Below are positions 7,853-16,037 of a stretch of 64,000 bases of DNA, one piece after another (positions within the stretch are counted from its first letter, which is position 1; every line of letters starts with the position of its first letter). The notes beneath the pieces are model-generated. The model searched no databases. It worked only from the letters and a program-made list of their open reading frames with translations, and had not been told where the DNA came from. This DNA comes from Paenibacillus dendrobii. GTDB lineage: Bacteria > Bacillota > Bacilli > Paenibacillales > Paenibacillaceae. Location: contig NZ_WUBI01000003.1 of NCBI RefSeq assembly GCF_009807035.1, positions 310,001-374,000 on the forward strand, written 5' to 3'. A program made the translations under genes and the position numbers.

Positions 7853-8991
7853 TTCATCGCATCCTTATTTTGTTTGAATTCCCGGCCGATTTGGTCCGCT
7901 ACCACGATGGCCGCCGCGACGGATTCCTCCGTGATCGGGAACGGCATCGCATGAATGGATTCCTCCGGAATGCAAGCCATTTGCGCAACCTTGAGCAGCT
8001 CTTCCTGCGTCATGCTGTCCACGCCGATATCGGCAAGGCATACCGGCAGGCCAACCGCTGCGCAGAATTCCAGCACTTCGTTCAGCTCGGACTTGGGTGC
8101 ATTTTCAAGAACCAGCTGGGCGATGGTGCTGAAGGCTACCTTTTCGCCATGGAAATAATGGTGGGTACCTTCAAGCGCCGTCAAACCGTTATGGATCGCA
8201 TGCGCTGCCGCCAGGCCACCGCTTTCGAAGCCGAGTCCGGACAGGAGAATGTTCGTTTCGATAATATTTTCAAGCGCCGGGGTAACCTGGTTACTGTCGC
8301 AGGCGATTTTGGCATTCACGCCGTCCTCCAGCAGCGTTTCGTAGCAGAGCTTGGCCAGCGCGAGTGCAGCCTTCGTTCCCCGGGCCACTGGCGCAGCTCC
8401 GGCATGAACGCCGCATGGCAGACCGGCATTCACCTTCGTGAAGGAGCGCGAAGTCGCTCTTGCTTCAAAGTATGTCGACAGGGCGTCCCCCATGCCGGAT
8501 ACAAGAAAACGGGTCGGCGCATTCGCAATCACCGTCGTATCGATCATGACCACGCTTGGGCTTTGCTTGAAGTACGCATAATCCTCAAACGCCCCTTCGT
8601 TGGTGTAGATGACAGCCGAATGGCTGGTTGGCGCATCCGTGGCCGCAATCGTCGGCACAATAATCAGCGCATCGCCTTCCGCCACGCATTTCGCGGTATC
8701 GATCGCTTTGCCTCCGCCTAGTCCGATCGTGCAGGAACATTTCTTTTCCCGGGCCAGCTCCTTCAGCCGCTGCACTTCTTCTCGGGAGCACTCGCCGCGG
8801 AATCCGCTTTCAACGAGCGTAATATCAAATTGTTTTATGGTAAGATCCAGCTTGTCTTTCACCCGCTTCACGTCCTCCGGATGGGCAATCAACAGAGCAG
8901 AATCCCCGTATGTTTGAATAAAGTAACCCAAATTTAATAATTCGTTTTCACCTTGAACGTATTTGCTGGGACTGATAAATGCTTTTCTCAT
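7849..8991 (-). CDS. gldA: Glycerol dehydrogenase
   Basis: 380 residues from the ATG at 8991, which follows GGAGGGG; more upstream in-frame starts have no ribosome site. Seen are the NAD-binding GGGKAIDTAK, and the zinc ligands Asp (SGMGDALSTYFEA) and two His (AAAHAIHNGL and HHYFHGEKVAF) of the iron/zinc-type GldA family. It oxidises glycerol to dihydroxyacetone with NAD+. It is the first gene of an operon with the dihydroxyacetone kinase. A CcpA-like site lies ~80 bases upstream, and the divergent PocR/AraC regulator is the likely activator (inference from context). Confidence 0.93.
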   Translation of the reverse strand: MRKAFISPSKYVQGENELLNLGYFIQTYGDSALLIAHPEDVKRVKDKLDLTIKQFDITLVESGFRGECSREEVQRLKELAREKKCSCTIGLGGGKAIDTAKCVAEGDALIIVPTIAATDAPTSHSAVIYTNEGAFEDYAYFKQSPSVVMIDTTVIANAPTRFLVSGMGDALSTYFEARATSRSFTKVNAGLPCGVHAGAAPVARGTKAALALAKLCYETLLEDGVNAKIACDSNQVTPALENIIETNILLSGLGFESGGLAAAHAIHNGLTALEGTHHYFHGEKVAFSTIAQLVLENAPKSELNEVLEFCAAVGLPVCLADIGVDSMTQEELLKVAQMACIPEESIHAMPFPITEESVAAAIVVADQIGREFKQNKDAMK

Positions 8992-9072
8992 AATATTCTT
9001 CCCCTCCACCATTAGTCTAATATTCATTATACGAGGGGCAGATAGTGGAATTCATTGCACTCCAAGTGCTTT

Positions 9073-9086
9073 TTAAAGCGCTTTCC
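9073..9086. promoter_or_regulatory. Candidate cre (CcpA) site
   Basis: TTAAAGCGCTTTCC matches the TGAAAGCGCTTTCA-type CcpA operator at 12 of 14 positions, and lies between the divergent gldA operon and the regulator gene. Carbon-catabolite repression of glycerol use would fit. Confidence 0.5.
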
Positions 9087-9128
9087 GATGGTGTTTTGAT
9101 GTCTCATTCCACACAAAATTGTACTATC

Positions 9129-9158
9129 TTGTTCTATAAGCGGGCGTTTTAGTATAAT
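9129..9158 (+). promoter_or_regulatory. Promoter of the PocR/AraC regulator
   Basis: TTGTTC (9129-9134) and TATAAT (9153-9158), 18 bases apart. It leaves an untranslated leader of about 155 bases before the ATG at 9323; I see no strong hairpin in that leader. Confidence 0.55.
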
Positions 9159-9322
9159 AAAAGGAGCTCAACATCTTAATGCTTTGGAAGCATATCCTTT
9201 GTCTCCGATTTTCTACCTTTTCCGAAGAATAGATCAGGTATTCAGAGACTACAGGGATCGAAAGAACGATCCTTCACCGTACCGGCCACCCAAACCATTC
9301 CCAACCATCTGGAGCGATAAAT

Positions 9323-10363
9323 ATGAACTCACGTTATGATTTGAACCGGATCATCGATATTGATAAATGGCACAAGCTGCAAGACTCGCTCTCGCTCGTC
9401 ACCAAGATGGCGATCATCACGGTGGATTACAAGGGCGTTCCGGTCACGAAGCATAGCTACTGCCAGTCCTTTTGCCAAGCCGTGCGCAAGGATGACGCGC
9501 TGTCCTCCTACTGCCAGAAATGCGATGCGCGCGGAGGTCTGGAGGCTGTACGTACCAATAAACCTTATGTGTATCAATGCCATTTCGGCATCGTCGATAT
9601 TGCCATTCCCATCATTATTGACAACCAGTACATCGGCGCCATCATGGCGGGACAAATCAAGCTCCGCGATTCGGGTCTTCCCCTAGAGCAAATTGTGACC
9701 CGCCCGCCGAACGCGGAAACGGACCGGAGGTTTGCTGCCCTGCAGCCGGAATATCAGTCTCTGCCGTTACTGTCTTCGGAAGAGGTATCAACCATAGCCG
9801 ATATGCTTTTCCATCTGTGCAACTATATCGTGGAAGAGGCCATTCACAAACATACGACGATCGATATGTATAAAAAGACCCTCTCGCTAGAATCGCCTGC
9901 CGCTGCTTCCATGCGCGCCGCGGCGCCGACGTACGAAACAATCCAGGCGATGCAAAGCGAGCTGTCCAGCACACTGATCGAAACGAAAATCAAGAAAAGT
10001 ACGACCAACGAATACCGCTCGTCGAATCCGCTGCTGCAGCCCGCCTTCGATTATTTGTACCGCCATAAGCATGAAAACATCCGTCTGCAGGATATGGCCA
10101 GCCTGTGCCATGTCAGCCCCAGCTATTTCAGTCGCGTGTTTACGCGTGAAACGGGCGAAAATTTCTCAGTGTTCGTGCCCCGCCTAAAAATCGAATGGGC
10201 CAAACAGCTGCTGGAGACGACCGATTTGCCCATCAGCCTGGTCAGCGACGAGCTTGGCTTCGCCGAGCCGGGTTATTTTATCAAAACTTTCAAGAAATTT
10301 GAAAGTTTGACCCCGGCGGTGTACCGGAAAATCTATTATCGCGAGCATGAACGAAAGTTATAG
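9323..10363 (+). CDS. AraC-family regulator with N-terminal PocR sensory domain
   Basis: 346 residues. Residues ~8-170 match the PocR sensory domain, including its cysteine-bearing segments (CQSFCQAV, YCQKCDARGG, YVYQCHFGIVDIAIP). After a linker, residues ~245-346 are a standard AraC DNA-binding domain with two helix-turn-helices (LQDMASLCHVSPSYFSRVF; ISLVSDELGFAEPGYFIKTFKK). PocR itself activates 1,2-propanediol genes in Salmonella, and related domains are thought to bind small hydrocarbon derivatives. Here the divergent gldA-dihydroxyacetone kinase operon makes glycerol or dihydroxyacetone the likely signal (inference). The ribosome site is GGAG, 7 bases before the ATG. Confidence 0.88.
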   Translation: MNSRYDLNRIIDIDKWHKLQDSLSLVTKMAIITVDYKGVPVTKHSYCQSFCQAVRKDDALSSYCQKCDARGGLEAVRTNKPYVYQCHFGIVDIAIPIIIDNQYIGAIMAGQIKLRDSGLPLEQIVTRPPNAETDRRFAALQPEYQSLPLLSSEEVSTIADMLFHLCNYIVEEAIHKHTTIDMYKKTLSLESPAAASMRAAAPTYETIQAMQSELSSTLIETKIKKSTTNEYRSSNPLLQPAFDYLYRHKHENIRLQDMASLCHVSPSYFSRVFTRETGENFSVFVPRLKIEWAKQLLETTDLPISLVSDELGFAEPGYFIKTFKKFESLTPAVYRKIYYREHERKL

Positions 10364-10422
10364 CGAAGATGGAGCTAGGGCTCTATAAATGTAAGAGGGC
10401 TGAAATAGTTGCAAAAAGAGAA

Positions 10423-10456
10423 TACCCCTAATCGGTTCTTCACCGAATAAGGGGTA
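10423..10456. terminator. Hairpin between converging regulator and anti-sigma genes
   Basis: TACCCCTA-ATCGGT (10423-10436) pairs with ACCGAATAAGGGGTA (10442-10456) with one bulge. There is little T-tract on either side, so it is a weaker terminator than others here. Confidence 0.6.
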
Positions 10457-10466
10457 CTCACTAAGG

Positions 10467-12104
10467 CTAAGGCGTCTCCGAGCTCCAGTAGCTCTCCGGG
10501 TCCACGTTTTCAAGTCCCGGAATCGGCTTGCCCATCGGCAGTTCGAAGGACCAGTTCACGTTCGGATACCATTTTTCGGTGACTTTACGGATCAGCGTGG
10601 CCCTTTCCGGCAATTCGGTCATGCCTTGCACGACAAAGCCGGGGTCGCCGGAAGCCTCCTTGATCTCGCCCATAAAGACTGACCCACTGACTGCTCCTCT
10701 GAACTCTGCCGGATATTCCCTTCCATCCTGATCTCTGACCACCCATTGATCGCGTTGAAAGATATTTTTGAAGTTCCCCTTCATCTCGATCAGGCCTGCG
10801 ATGATCGGTTCGTTTATCCTCGCATTTGGGTCATGGCCCACCGTAAAACCGCTTAATGTAACGATGTCTCCCTGATCCTCGAATATGACCGGGTGCTCCT
10901 TAAGCTCACTTGGAACAAGCTCTACAGAACCGCTGCTTTTCATCGGAATGGAGTATCCGTCCAATACGAAGCGCAGCTTTTGCGAGTCATAGGGTAGATA
11001 GTTAAATGTATATGCCCATTGCCGTTTACCGTCTTGAAGCTGGCTATCTCGTCCAATGACCCTGCTACCTCCGAATACGTTGTCTACGCTTGCGACTTTC
11101 TCTCCCTCTTCATTCTCAACATGAAACATGAGCTGCTGCATGCTTTCCAGTTCGCCCGGGGAGCGTTTTGCCGCATCAGGACTTAGGGTGGTTGCCATAA
11201 ACAGGCGCACTCCGCTTGGCGTGCGAACCAGCTTCTCCATCTGAATCATTAAACCGTCCGGCGTCGTATAGGTTTCATGCAGCGGCGTCGTGATATTGAG
11301 TGCATTGGCTTTTCGAATGTCCGCTTTAAATTTGAAATCCCAGTTCCCCTGTACAACCTTATCTGACCATGGAATATGAATTCGGTTCACATGTGCCTCT
11401 ATGACCAACTCATCCGTATGAACTTCCTGTACGAAAGAAATGTTTAATTTTTCAATATTGCTTGAGCCCTCCTGCCCCCTGATTTGGCCAATCTCATTCC
11501 CGTTCATATCCTTAATATGAAGGCCACTCCAATCCACTTGATAAATAAGAGGTTTCCCCCTCGGATCCGTCACCTTCACCCCCATCACAAGCCGGGTCGC
11601 ATCGGCGACCACTTCGTTAATCTCAATCGTGTAACCTTTATCCTTCACTTTTACATGGGGGTTCTGCACGAGCCCAAGGCTTCGGGCATCCATCATCCCG
11701 CTATCCGAGGTTTCCTTTGAAAAGATCGACCGGACCCAGTCGGCTATGGACGGCTGCGCGTACAAAGTCAATGCCATGGCTACGAGGAGAAGCGAAGCGA
11801 CCCACAAAGCGCTTTTTTTCAAGAAAGGCCACGATCTCGGATGACGCTTCTTGGAAACAGCCATGGATTCCTCCCAAGCAGGCTCGATCTCCATCTGTTC
11901 TAGGGAAGTCATCACCTGCTCGGTGAAGCCTTCCGGGAGGTTCTCGGCATACAGAAGCTGCGTCCATACCTTTTCCTCCTCATCAGCCGCAGCTATCAGA
12001 CCCTGGCATTCCGGGCACATCCGGATATGGAATTCCAGCTCTTCATCCGCCTTATTTCCAGACTGAATGGATTCTTTGGTCTGAGCAAGCTTCCAGCATG
12101 TCAT
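10467..12104 (-). CDS. Anti-sigma factor with zinc finger and DUF4179-type extracellular domain
   Basis: 545 residues. Near residues 25-36 is the anti-sigma zinc motif (FHIRMCPECQ, His-x3-Cys-x2-Cys). One membrane segment lies at ~95-115 (LWVASLLLVAMALTLYA). The large remainder is extracytoplasmic and matches the DUF4179/DUF5643 arrangement of ECF anti-sigma factors in Bacillales. It should hold the sigma factor encoded just upstream inactive at the membrane until an envelope signal leads to release. The ATG at 12104 has GGAGGGG upstream and lies inside the sigma gene, giving a 53-base overlap and tight co-translation. Confidence 0.88.
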   Translation of the reverse strand: MTCWKLAQTKESIQSGNKADEELEFHIRMCPECQGLIAAADEEEKVWTQLLYAENLPEGFTEQVMTSLEQMEIEPAWEESMAVSKKRHPRSWPFLKKSALWVASLLLVAMALTLYAQPSIADWVRSIFSKETSDSGMMDARSLGLVQNPHVKVKDKGYTIEINEVVADATRLVMGVKVTDPRGKPLIYQVDWSGLHIKDMNGNEIGQIRGQEGSSNIEKLNISFVQEVHTDELVIEAHVNRIHIPWSDKVVQGNWDFKFKADIRKANALNITTPLHETYTTPDGLMIQMEKLVRTPSGVRLFMATTLSPDAAKRSPGELESMQQLMFHVENEEGEKVASVDNVFGGSRVIGRDSQLQDGKRQWAYTFNYLPYDSQKLRFVLDGYSIPMKSSGSVELVPSELKEHPVIFEDQGDIVTLSGFTVGHDPNARINEPIIAGLIEMKGNFKNIFQRDQWVVRDQDGREYPAEFRGAVSGSVFMGEIKEASGDPGFVVQGMTELPERATLIRKVTEKWYPNVNWSFELPMGKPIPGLENVDPESYWSSETP

Positions 12105-12660
12105 GTATCATCCCCTCCTTCTCCTTGAACTTTTTTCGTAGAGACTTTTTGGCCCGGTGCAGCCGGTTGCGTACCTGATTCACCTCAATGCCGGAAATAG
12201 CGGCAATTTCGTCATAGCTTAGTTCATTCGTATATCGCAGCAGCAGGACGATCCGATATTTATCAGGCAGCTGCTGCAGTAATTGCTGCACTTCCCCGCC
12301 GGCTTCCTTGCGGAGATAAGCCGATTCCGGCGTTTCGGCTTGATGATGCTGTGCCCGGATCAGCACATCAGCGTCCACCGGCTCTGGCTTTTTTCTCCTT
12401 CCGGCATCCTTCATCACGTTCACGGCGATGGCGTACAGCCAAGAGGCGAAGCTCGCTTCCTCCCTGAAGCCTGCCAGCTTGCGATAAGCTTTGAGAAACG
12501 CCTCCTGCGTGTAGTCCTGGGCATCCTGCGGACTGGCTCCCATACCCCTTAATAGGCCATATATTTTGTTTTTGTGCATATCCACCAACTGGGCAAAGCT
12601 CTTCTTGTCCCCAGCCAGTACCTGCCTGACCAGCGCAACGTCCTGTGACGGGTCTGCCAT
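12052..12660 (-). CDS. ECF-type RNA polymerase sigma factor
   Basis: 202 residues. Region 2 is seen at ~12-80 (DMHKNKIYGLLRGM, DAQDYTQEAFLKAYRKL, SFASWLYAIAVNV) and region 4 at ~120-175 (LPDKYRIVLLLRYTNELSYDEIAAI, EVNQVRNRLHRAKKSL). This is the SigW/SigV-like ECF class that responds to envelope stress. The ribosome site GGGAGGATC precedes the ATG. The upstream region holds GAAAC and CGTCTA elements typical of ECF self-control, but only 13 bases apart instead of the usual ~16, so autoregulation is uncertain. Confidence 0.93.
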   Translation of the reverse strand: MADPSQDVALVRQVLAGDKKSFAQLVDMHKNKIYGLLRGMGASPQDAQDYTQEAFLKAYRKLAGFREEASFASWLYAIAVNVMKDAGRRKKPEPVDADVLIRAQHHQAETPESAYLRKEAGGEVQQLLQQLPDKYRIVLLLRYTNELSYDEIAAISGIEVNQVRNRLHRAKKSLRKKFKEKEGMIHDMLEACSDQRIHSVWK

Positions 12661-12955
12661 AACGATCCTCCCTGCTCATTCATCGTTCATTTATATAGTA
12701 GACGGAGGTACACTGCTGTTTCTCTCACTTTTTTGGCAAAAAAAGGAGCCCTTCCCAAGGAAGGACTCAAAAATCAGATTAGACATATGAAAGGGTTTAC
12801 AAAACCATTATAGTATGAATCTGTCTTTTTGAAAACGCTTTTTTCGCAATCATAGAATAAGAACCGTTTCCTCGATGAAGCTTCATACTTATACTCGCTC
12901 TTATATTGAAGGGGAGATCTTAGGGACCGGATGCAAAGTATAGGAAATATAACCA

Positions 12956-12999
12956 TTGCAAAAACTAATTTCATTAGTTAATATACTAATAATATTAGT
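12956..12999 (+). promoter_or_regulatory. Promoter with two embedded TetR-type operators
   Basis: TTGCAA (12956-12961) and TAATAT (12979-12984) are 17 bases apart. ACTAAT-TTC-ATTAGT (12964-12978) fills the spacer and ACTAAT-AAT-ATTAGT (12985-12999) follows the -10 directly. The two perfect dyads are 21 bp centre to centre, two helical turns. The TetR protein encoded two genes downstream is the obvious ligand. The remainder of the gap 12661-12955 holds an AT-rich region without a gene. Confidence 0.75.
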
Positions 13000-13024
13000 T
13001 TATATTATGGGAGGATGCTTATTT

Positions 13025-13741
13025 ATGAAAAAAACGACCGTTCATCAAGTGACCCAGCTTGCTTTTTTACCCCGTCTGTTCCCGGTTAATGTCTACTTGG
13101 TCGAAGAAAACGACGGCCTGACGCTGATTGATGCAGGTATGCCGTTCAGTCTGAAGGGAATCTTGAAGGCTGCACAATCATTCGGCAAGCCTATTACCCG
13201 GATTGTGCTTACCCATGCCCATGGTGACCATGTCGGCGCACTGGATGGTCTGAAGGAAGCCATTCCTGACGTCAAAGTATATATATCGCGCCGGGATCAA
13301 GCCCTGCTAGCCGGCAGCCGCGCCCTTGAAGAAGGGGAGCCTCAGATGCCGATCAAGGGCGATGTACCGAAAAAAATACGCACCAAGCCCGATCATCTGA
13401 TCGCTGACGGCGAACGGATCGGCTCCCTGCAGGCGATCGCCTCCCCGGGCCATACGCCAGGCCATATGGCTTTCCTGGATACGCGCAGCCAAGTGTTGAT
13501 TGTCGGCGATGCATTCCAGGTCCGGGGCGGTATGGCCGTATCCGGTCATGTGCAGCCGCTGTTCCCCTTCCCCGCCATGGCGACGTGGAACAGGGATGCT
13601 GCGCTGAACAGCGCCCGCCGCCTCGCTGAGCTACAGCCTTCCTATCTGGCTGTAGGCCACGGACATATGCTGAAACAGCCGCATGAGGCCATGATCCGGG
13701 CGATTCAGCGTGCTGAAGCCGCCTTCCGGGAGGTGAAATAG
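13025..13741 (+). CDS. MBL-fold metallo-hydrolase
   Basis: 238 residues from the ATG at 13025 (ribosome site GGGAGGA, spacing 9); an ATG at 12956 would overlap the promoter. The metal-binding HAHGDH is at 64-69, with further ligands in SPGHTPGHMAFLD, IVGDAF and AVGHGHM, the full set for a dinuclear zinc site. The family is broad (lactonases, glyoxalase II-like, RNA-processing enzymes), so the substrate cannot be named. No signal peptide. It is co-transcribed with the TetR gene two bases downstream, and controlled by the twin operators, so it is presumably induced by its own substrate. Confidence 0.85.
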   Translation: MKKTTVHQVTQLAFLPRLFPVNVYLVEENDGLTLIDAGMPFSLKGILKAAQSFGKPITRIVLTHAHGDHVGALDGLKEAIPDVKVYISRRDQALLAGSRALEEGEPQMPIKGDVPKKIRTKPDHLIADGERIGSLQAIASPGHTPGHMAFLDTRSQVLIVGDAFQVRGGMAVSGHVQPLFPFPAMATWNRDAALNSARRLAELQPSYLAVGHGHMLKQPHEAMIRAIQRAEAAFREVK

Positions 13742-13743
13742 CA

Positions 13744-14316
13744 ATGGCAAGAATGGGACTTGACCGCCAAACCCTGCTGGTTGCCGCAGCAGAACTGGCC
13801 GATGAATCCGGCCTTGATTCTCTTACGCTCGCAGCGCTTGCTCAGAAGCTAAACGTACGCTCCCCTTCCCTCTACAATCATGTCAAAGGACTTCCTGATC
13901 TGAAGGGGGCGCTTACCGTTTACTGCCTGCATCTTCTCGTTGATGCGACCCGAAACGCCGTTATCGGCAAATCCGGCGATGAGGCCATCCTCAGCATGTG
14001 TGAGGCTTACCTCCGGTTCGCCCGTTCACGACCCGGCCTCTATGAAGCCTTCTATAAAGTAAATACGCAGCAGCATGAGGATCTGGAGACAGCCAAGGAG
14101 GAACTTCTCGATCTGTTTGTACGGATCATGGAGCCTTACCAGCTTGGAGAGAAAGAGACACTGCATGCCATCCGCGGACTGCGCAGCCTTTTGCATGGAT
14201 ACGCTACCCTGGAGCAGCATAGAGGCTTCCAAATGGATCTGGAGCTAGAAGAAAGCGTACAATATGGACTGCGCACTTTCCTAAAAGGAATGCATTTGAA
14301 TAAAAGCGAGGCTTAA
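13744..14316 (+). CDS. TetR/AcrR-family repressor
   Basis: 190 residues. The N-terminal helix-turn-helix (LTLAALAQKLNVRSPSLYNHVKGLPDLKGAL after DRQTLLVAAAELADESG) is the TetR type. The C-terminal half (~80-185) matches the WHG-type ligand domain seen in a subset of these repressors (FARSRPGLYEAFY, RGLRSLLHGYATLE). It starts two bases after the MBL gene stop, with the ribosome site inside that gene. The paired ACTAAT-N3-ATTAGT dyads at 12964 and 12985 are its likely autoregulatory operators. The ligand is unknown. Confidence 0.9.
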   Translation: MARMGLDRQTLLVAAAELADESGLDSLTLAALAQKLNVRSPSLYNHVKGLPDLKGALTVYCLHLLVDATRNAVIGKSGDEAILSMCEAYLRFARSRPGLYEAFYKVNTQQHEDLETAKEELLDLFVRIMEPYQLGEKETLHAIRGLRSLLHGYATLEQHRGFQMDLELEESVQYGLRTFLKGMHLNKSEA

Positions 14317-14418
14317 GGTCAAAGATGTTATGTGACGTTCAAGTTTACTTCTTGATGGGTGTGATATAATATAGTTATACGTGATTAATTACATCATATT
14401 CAGAGAGGAGTCTTACAC

Positions 14419-14946
14419 TTGGCTCATATTAGTCCCTCATATCTTCAAATCGGCTCCACCGTGGGGGCTCTGGTTATGGCACTCCTGGTCATTTTTGTCC
14501 GCTTGAAGGCCAGTAATAGACCGGTGACCATCAAAAAGATACTCATTCCGCCGCTTGGCATGTCAACAGGCTTTCTCATGTTCGTGGCGCCTGAGGTTCG
14601 GGTTCCATGGCTTTGGGCCTTGGCTGCTTTTCTCGTTGGCTGGTTCATATTCTCATATCCGCTGATCCGAAGTACGAAATTTGAAGTCAGCGAAGGGCAG
14701 GTATTCGCAAGGCGCTCTAAGAGCTTTATCGTCATTCTGTTCGTTCTGCTCATCGTTCGTACGGTGCTTCACCAAGTCATCGATGAGTATGTTTCGATCC
14801 CGCAGTCCGGGGCTTTATTCTTCCTGCTGGCTTTCGGCATGATCGTCCGCTGGAGAATTTTCATGCTGAAACAGTATCGCGAGATCGAAGCTGGAGGCCA
14901 ACTCAGCGGTAAACCGCTTAGTCCGGAAGCGCCTCATCAGCCTTAA
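14419..14946 (+). CDS. ccdC: CcdC-family membrane protein (cytochrome c biogenesis-linked)
   Basis: 175 residues, TTG start with AGAGGAG upstream. Four to five hydrophobic segments and the family pattern of KKILIPPLGMSTGFLMF, FLVGWFIFSYPLIRST and GALFFLLAFGMIVRWR identify the CcdC/DUF1453 family. CcdC lies beside ccdA in Bacillus but is not essential for cytochrome c assembly, and its biochemical role is not settled. A TATAAT box lies ~40 bases upstream of the ribosome site, so it has its own promoter, and a terminator follows. Confidence 0.85.
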   Translation: MAHISPSYLQIGSTVGALVMALLVIFVRLKASNRPVTIKKILIPPLGMSTGFLMFVAPEVRVPWLWALAAFLVGWFIFSYPLIRSTKFEVSEGQVFARRSKSFIVILFVLLIVRTVLHQVIDEYVSIPQSGALFFLLAFGMIVRWRIFMLKQYREIEAGGQLSGKPLSPEAPHQP

Positions 14947-14974
14947 AATAAACAACTGCACAAATGCATTCCCA

Positions 14975-15018
14975 AAACCGCTCCCCTTTTTGCGCTGTGC
15001 AAGGGAAGCGGTTTTTTT
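14975..15018 (+). terminator. Terminator of ccdC
   Basis: AAACCGCTCCCCTT (14975-14988) pairs with AAGGGAAGCGGTTT (15001-15014) with one mismatch, followed by a T run on the plus strand. Confidence 0.85.
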
Positions 15019-15348
15019 CTGATCTTACTCATCATTTTCAAGCGATGAACACATCATAGGAAGAGAAGGTGAAATCGCCTGGCGGCAACCGCTATTTATG
15101 CCTTGGCCGGAATGAGGTGAAGAGCCTATGGAAGAGCGTTCCCGGACCGGGGATTATTCCCTGTTTTATGCTGCCGCGCTATGGATTCCGTCACGTTTCC
15201 AACGTAAAAATGAAGCAAAACAGAGAATTTTGGACCAAGATGCCGTAATCATGTGTAATTCTTCACAATTCGTCACTTCCCACTTAAATGCCTCGTTATC
15301 CTTTTAGAGAGCATTATGTTAACATATGTAGTGGTGATTTAGATCAAT

Positions 15349-15424
15349 TGAACTAAAGTATAGCCAGTTATCATCGCCATCTGTATTATGGCATATTTAG
15401 ATACTCTACCGTTACTTTAGTTCA
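15349..15424 (+). repeat. 12-bp inverted repeat upstream of yjlC-ndh
   Basis: TGAACTAAAGTA (15349-15360) and TACTTTAGTTCA (15413-15424) are perfect complements 52 bases apart. It could be a DNA operator pair or the base stem of a leader RNA; the sequence alone does not decide. The region 15019-15348 shows no supported gene. Confidence 0.6.
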
Positions 15425-15439
15425 TTTCATTTAGATCTC

Positions 15440-15514
15440 GGCCTTTTTCTTTTGGGAAAGGTCTCTCATGGTTATAGACCCCTCTGCCTAAAAAGGGTCT
15501 ATCAGCCCTTTTTT
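15440..15514 (+). promoter_or_regulatory. Candidate attenuator in the yjlC-ndh leader
   Basis: Three elements lie in a row. GGCCTTT (15440-15446) can pair with AAAGGTC (15457-15463), covering the ribosome site of a short frame. ATAGACCC (15474-15481) pairs with GGGTCTAT (15495-15502). AAAAAGGG (15490-15497) pairs with CCCTTTTT (15506-15513), a terminator shape ending in T. The last two share GGG at 15495-15497 and are mutually exclusive, as in a terminator/antiterminator switch. Confidence 0.5.
15468..15491 (+). CDS. Possible leader peptide MVIDPSA
   Basis: ATG to TAA, seven codons, six bases after GGGAAAGG. Its stop codon touches the left arm of the terminator-like hairpin, and its codons 3-5 hold one arm of the competing hairpin. 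Translation is unproven; a chance frame of this length is common. Confidence 0.3.
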   Translation: MVIDPSA

Positions 15515-15558
15515 ATAATAAAACTAAGCATTGCTGCTTACGCAAAGGAGAAATGGAC

Positions 15559-15999
15559 ATGTCAGAAACAATTACTGATGCAAAGACTGAACAAGCGAAC
15601 ACGCCTGTCAGCCAAGATCAAAATGATTTGCTGGACCAGCTGCTCAAGCCAGAGGTTCAGGAATCTTTGACTACTCTGGTCAACCATCTTCCAAAGCTGA
15701 CTGAGCTTGTGAATGTATTGACAAAGTCTTACGACTTCGCTCAATCCGTCGCTACCGACAAAACGCTGAAAAGCGACACTGTAGGTGCAATTTCGGAAAT
15801 GGCTTCCCCAGTAATCAAATCCGCTAAAAATGTTGCAGCCAACGTCATCGAAGCCAAAGACCGTGCTGAAGAGAGCCATGAAGTAATCGGTCTTTTCGGT
15901 ATGCTCAAATTGCTGAAAGACCCTCAAGCGCAAAAATTGTTCCGCTTCGTGAACGCATATCTTCAAGTTTCTTCTGAGCGCGCTAAAGAACAAAAATAA
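15559..15999 (+). CDS. yjlC: DUF1641 family protein (YjlC-like)
   Basis: 146 residues from the ATG at 15559; an ATG at 15553 is only two bases from AAAGGAG, too close. A mostly helical acidic protein with the DUF1641 core (LTTLVNHLPKLTELVNVL; ESHEVIGLFGMLKLLKDPQAQK). In B. subtilis yjlC is co-transcribed with ndh, and the same arrangement is seen here, with 38 bases between the genes. DUF1641 proteins also accompany formate dehydrogenases and other redox enzymes. A cytoplasmic or membrane-associated partner of Ndh is a reasonable inference. Codon use looks biased, consistent with high expression. Confidence 0.88.
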   Translation: MSETITDAKTEQANTPVSQDQNDLLDQLLKPEVQESLTTLVNHLPKLTELVNVLTKSYDFAQSVATDKTLKSDTVGAISEMASPVIKSAKNVAANVIEAKDRAEESHEVIGLFGMLKLLKDPQAQKLFRFVNAYLQVSSERAKEQK

Positions 16000-16037
16000 A
16001 TCTCTCTATATTACCAGTAAGGACGGAGGAAAATTCT

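Noticed and set aside
15128..15307. 59-codon frame after a GAGGTGAAG-like site
   Set aside because: No domain, no promoter, and ends before the ndh leader; composition does not look like a protein. Cannot be excluded as a small gene.
15300..15440. Search for a Rex operator before yjlC-ndh
   Set aside because: No TTGTGAA-N4-TTCACAA-like site found; the inverted repeat present has a different sequence and a 52-base gap.
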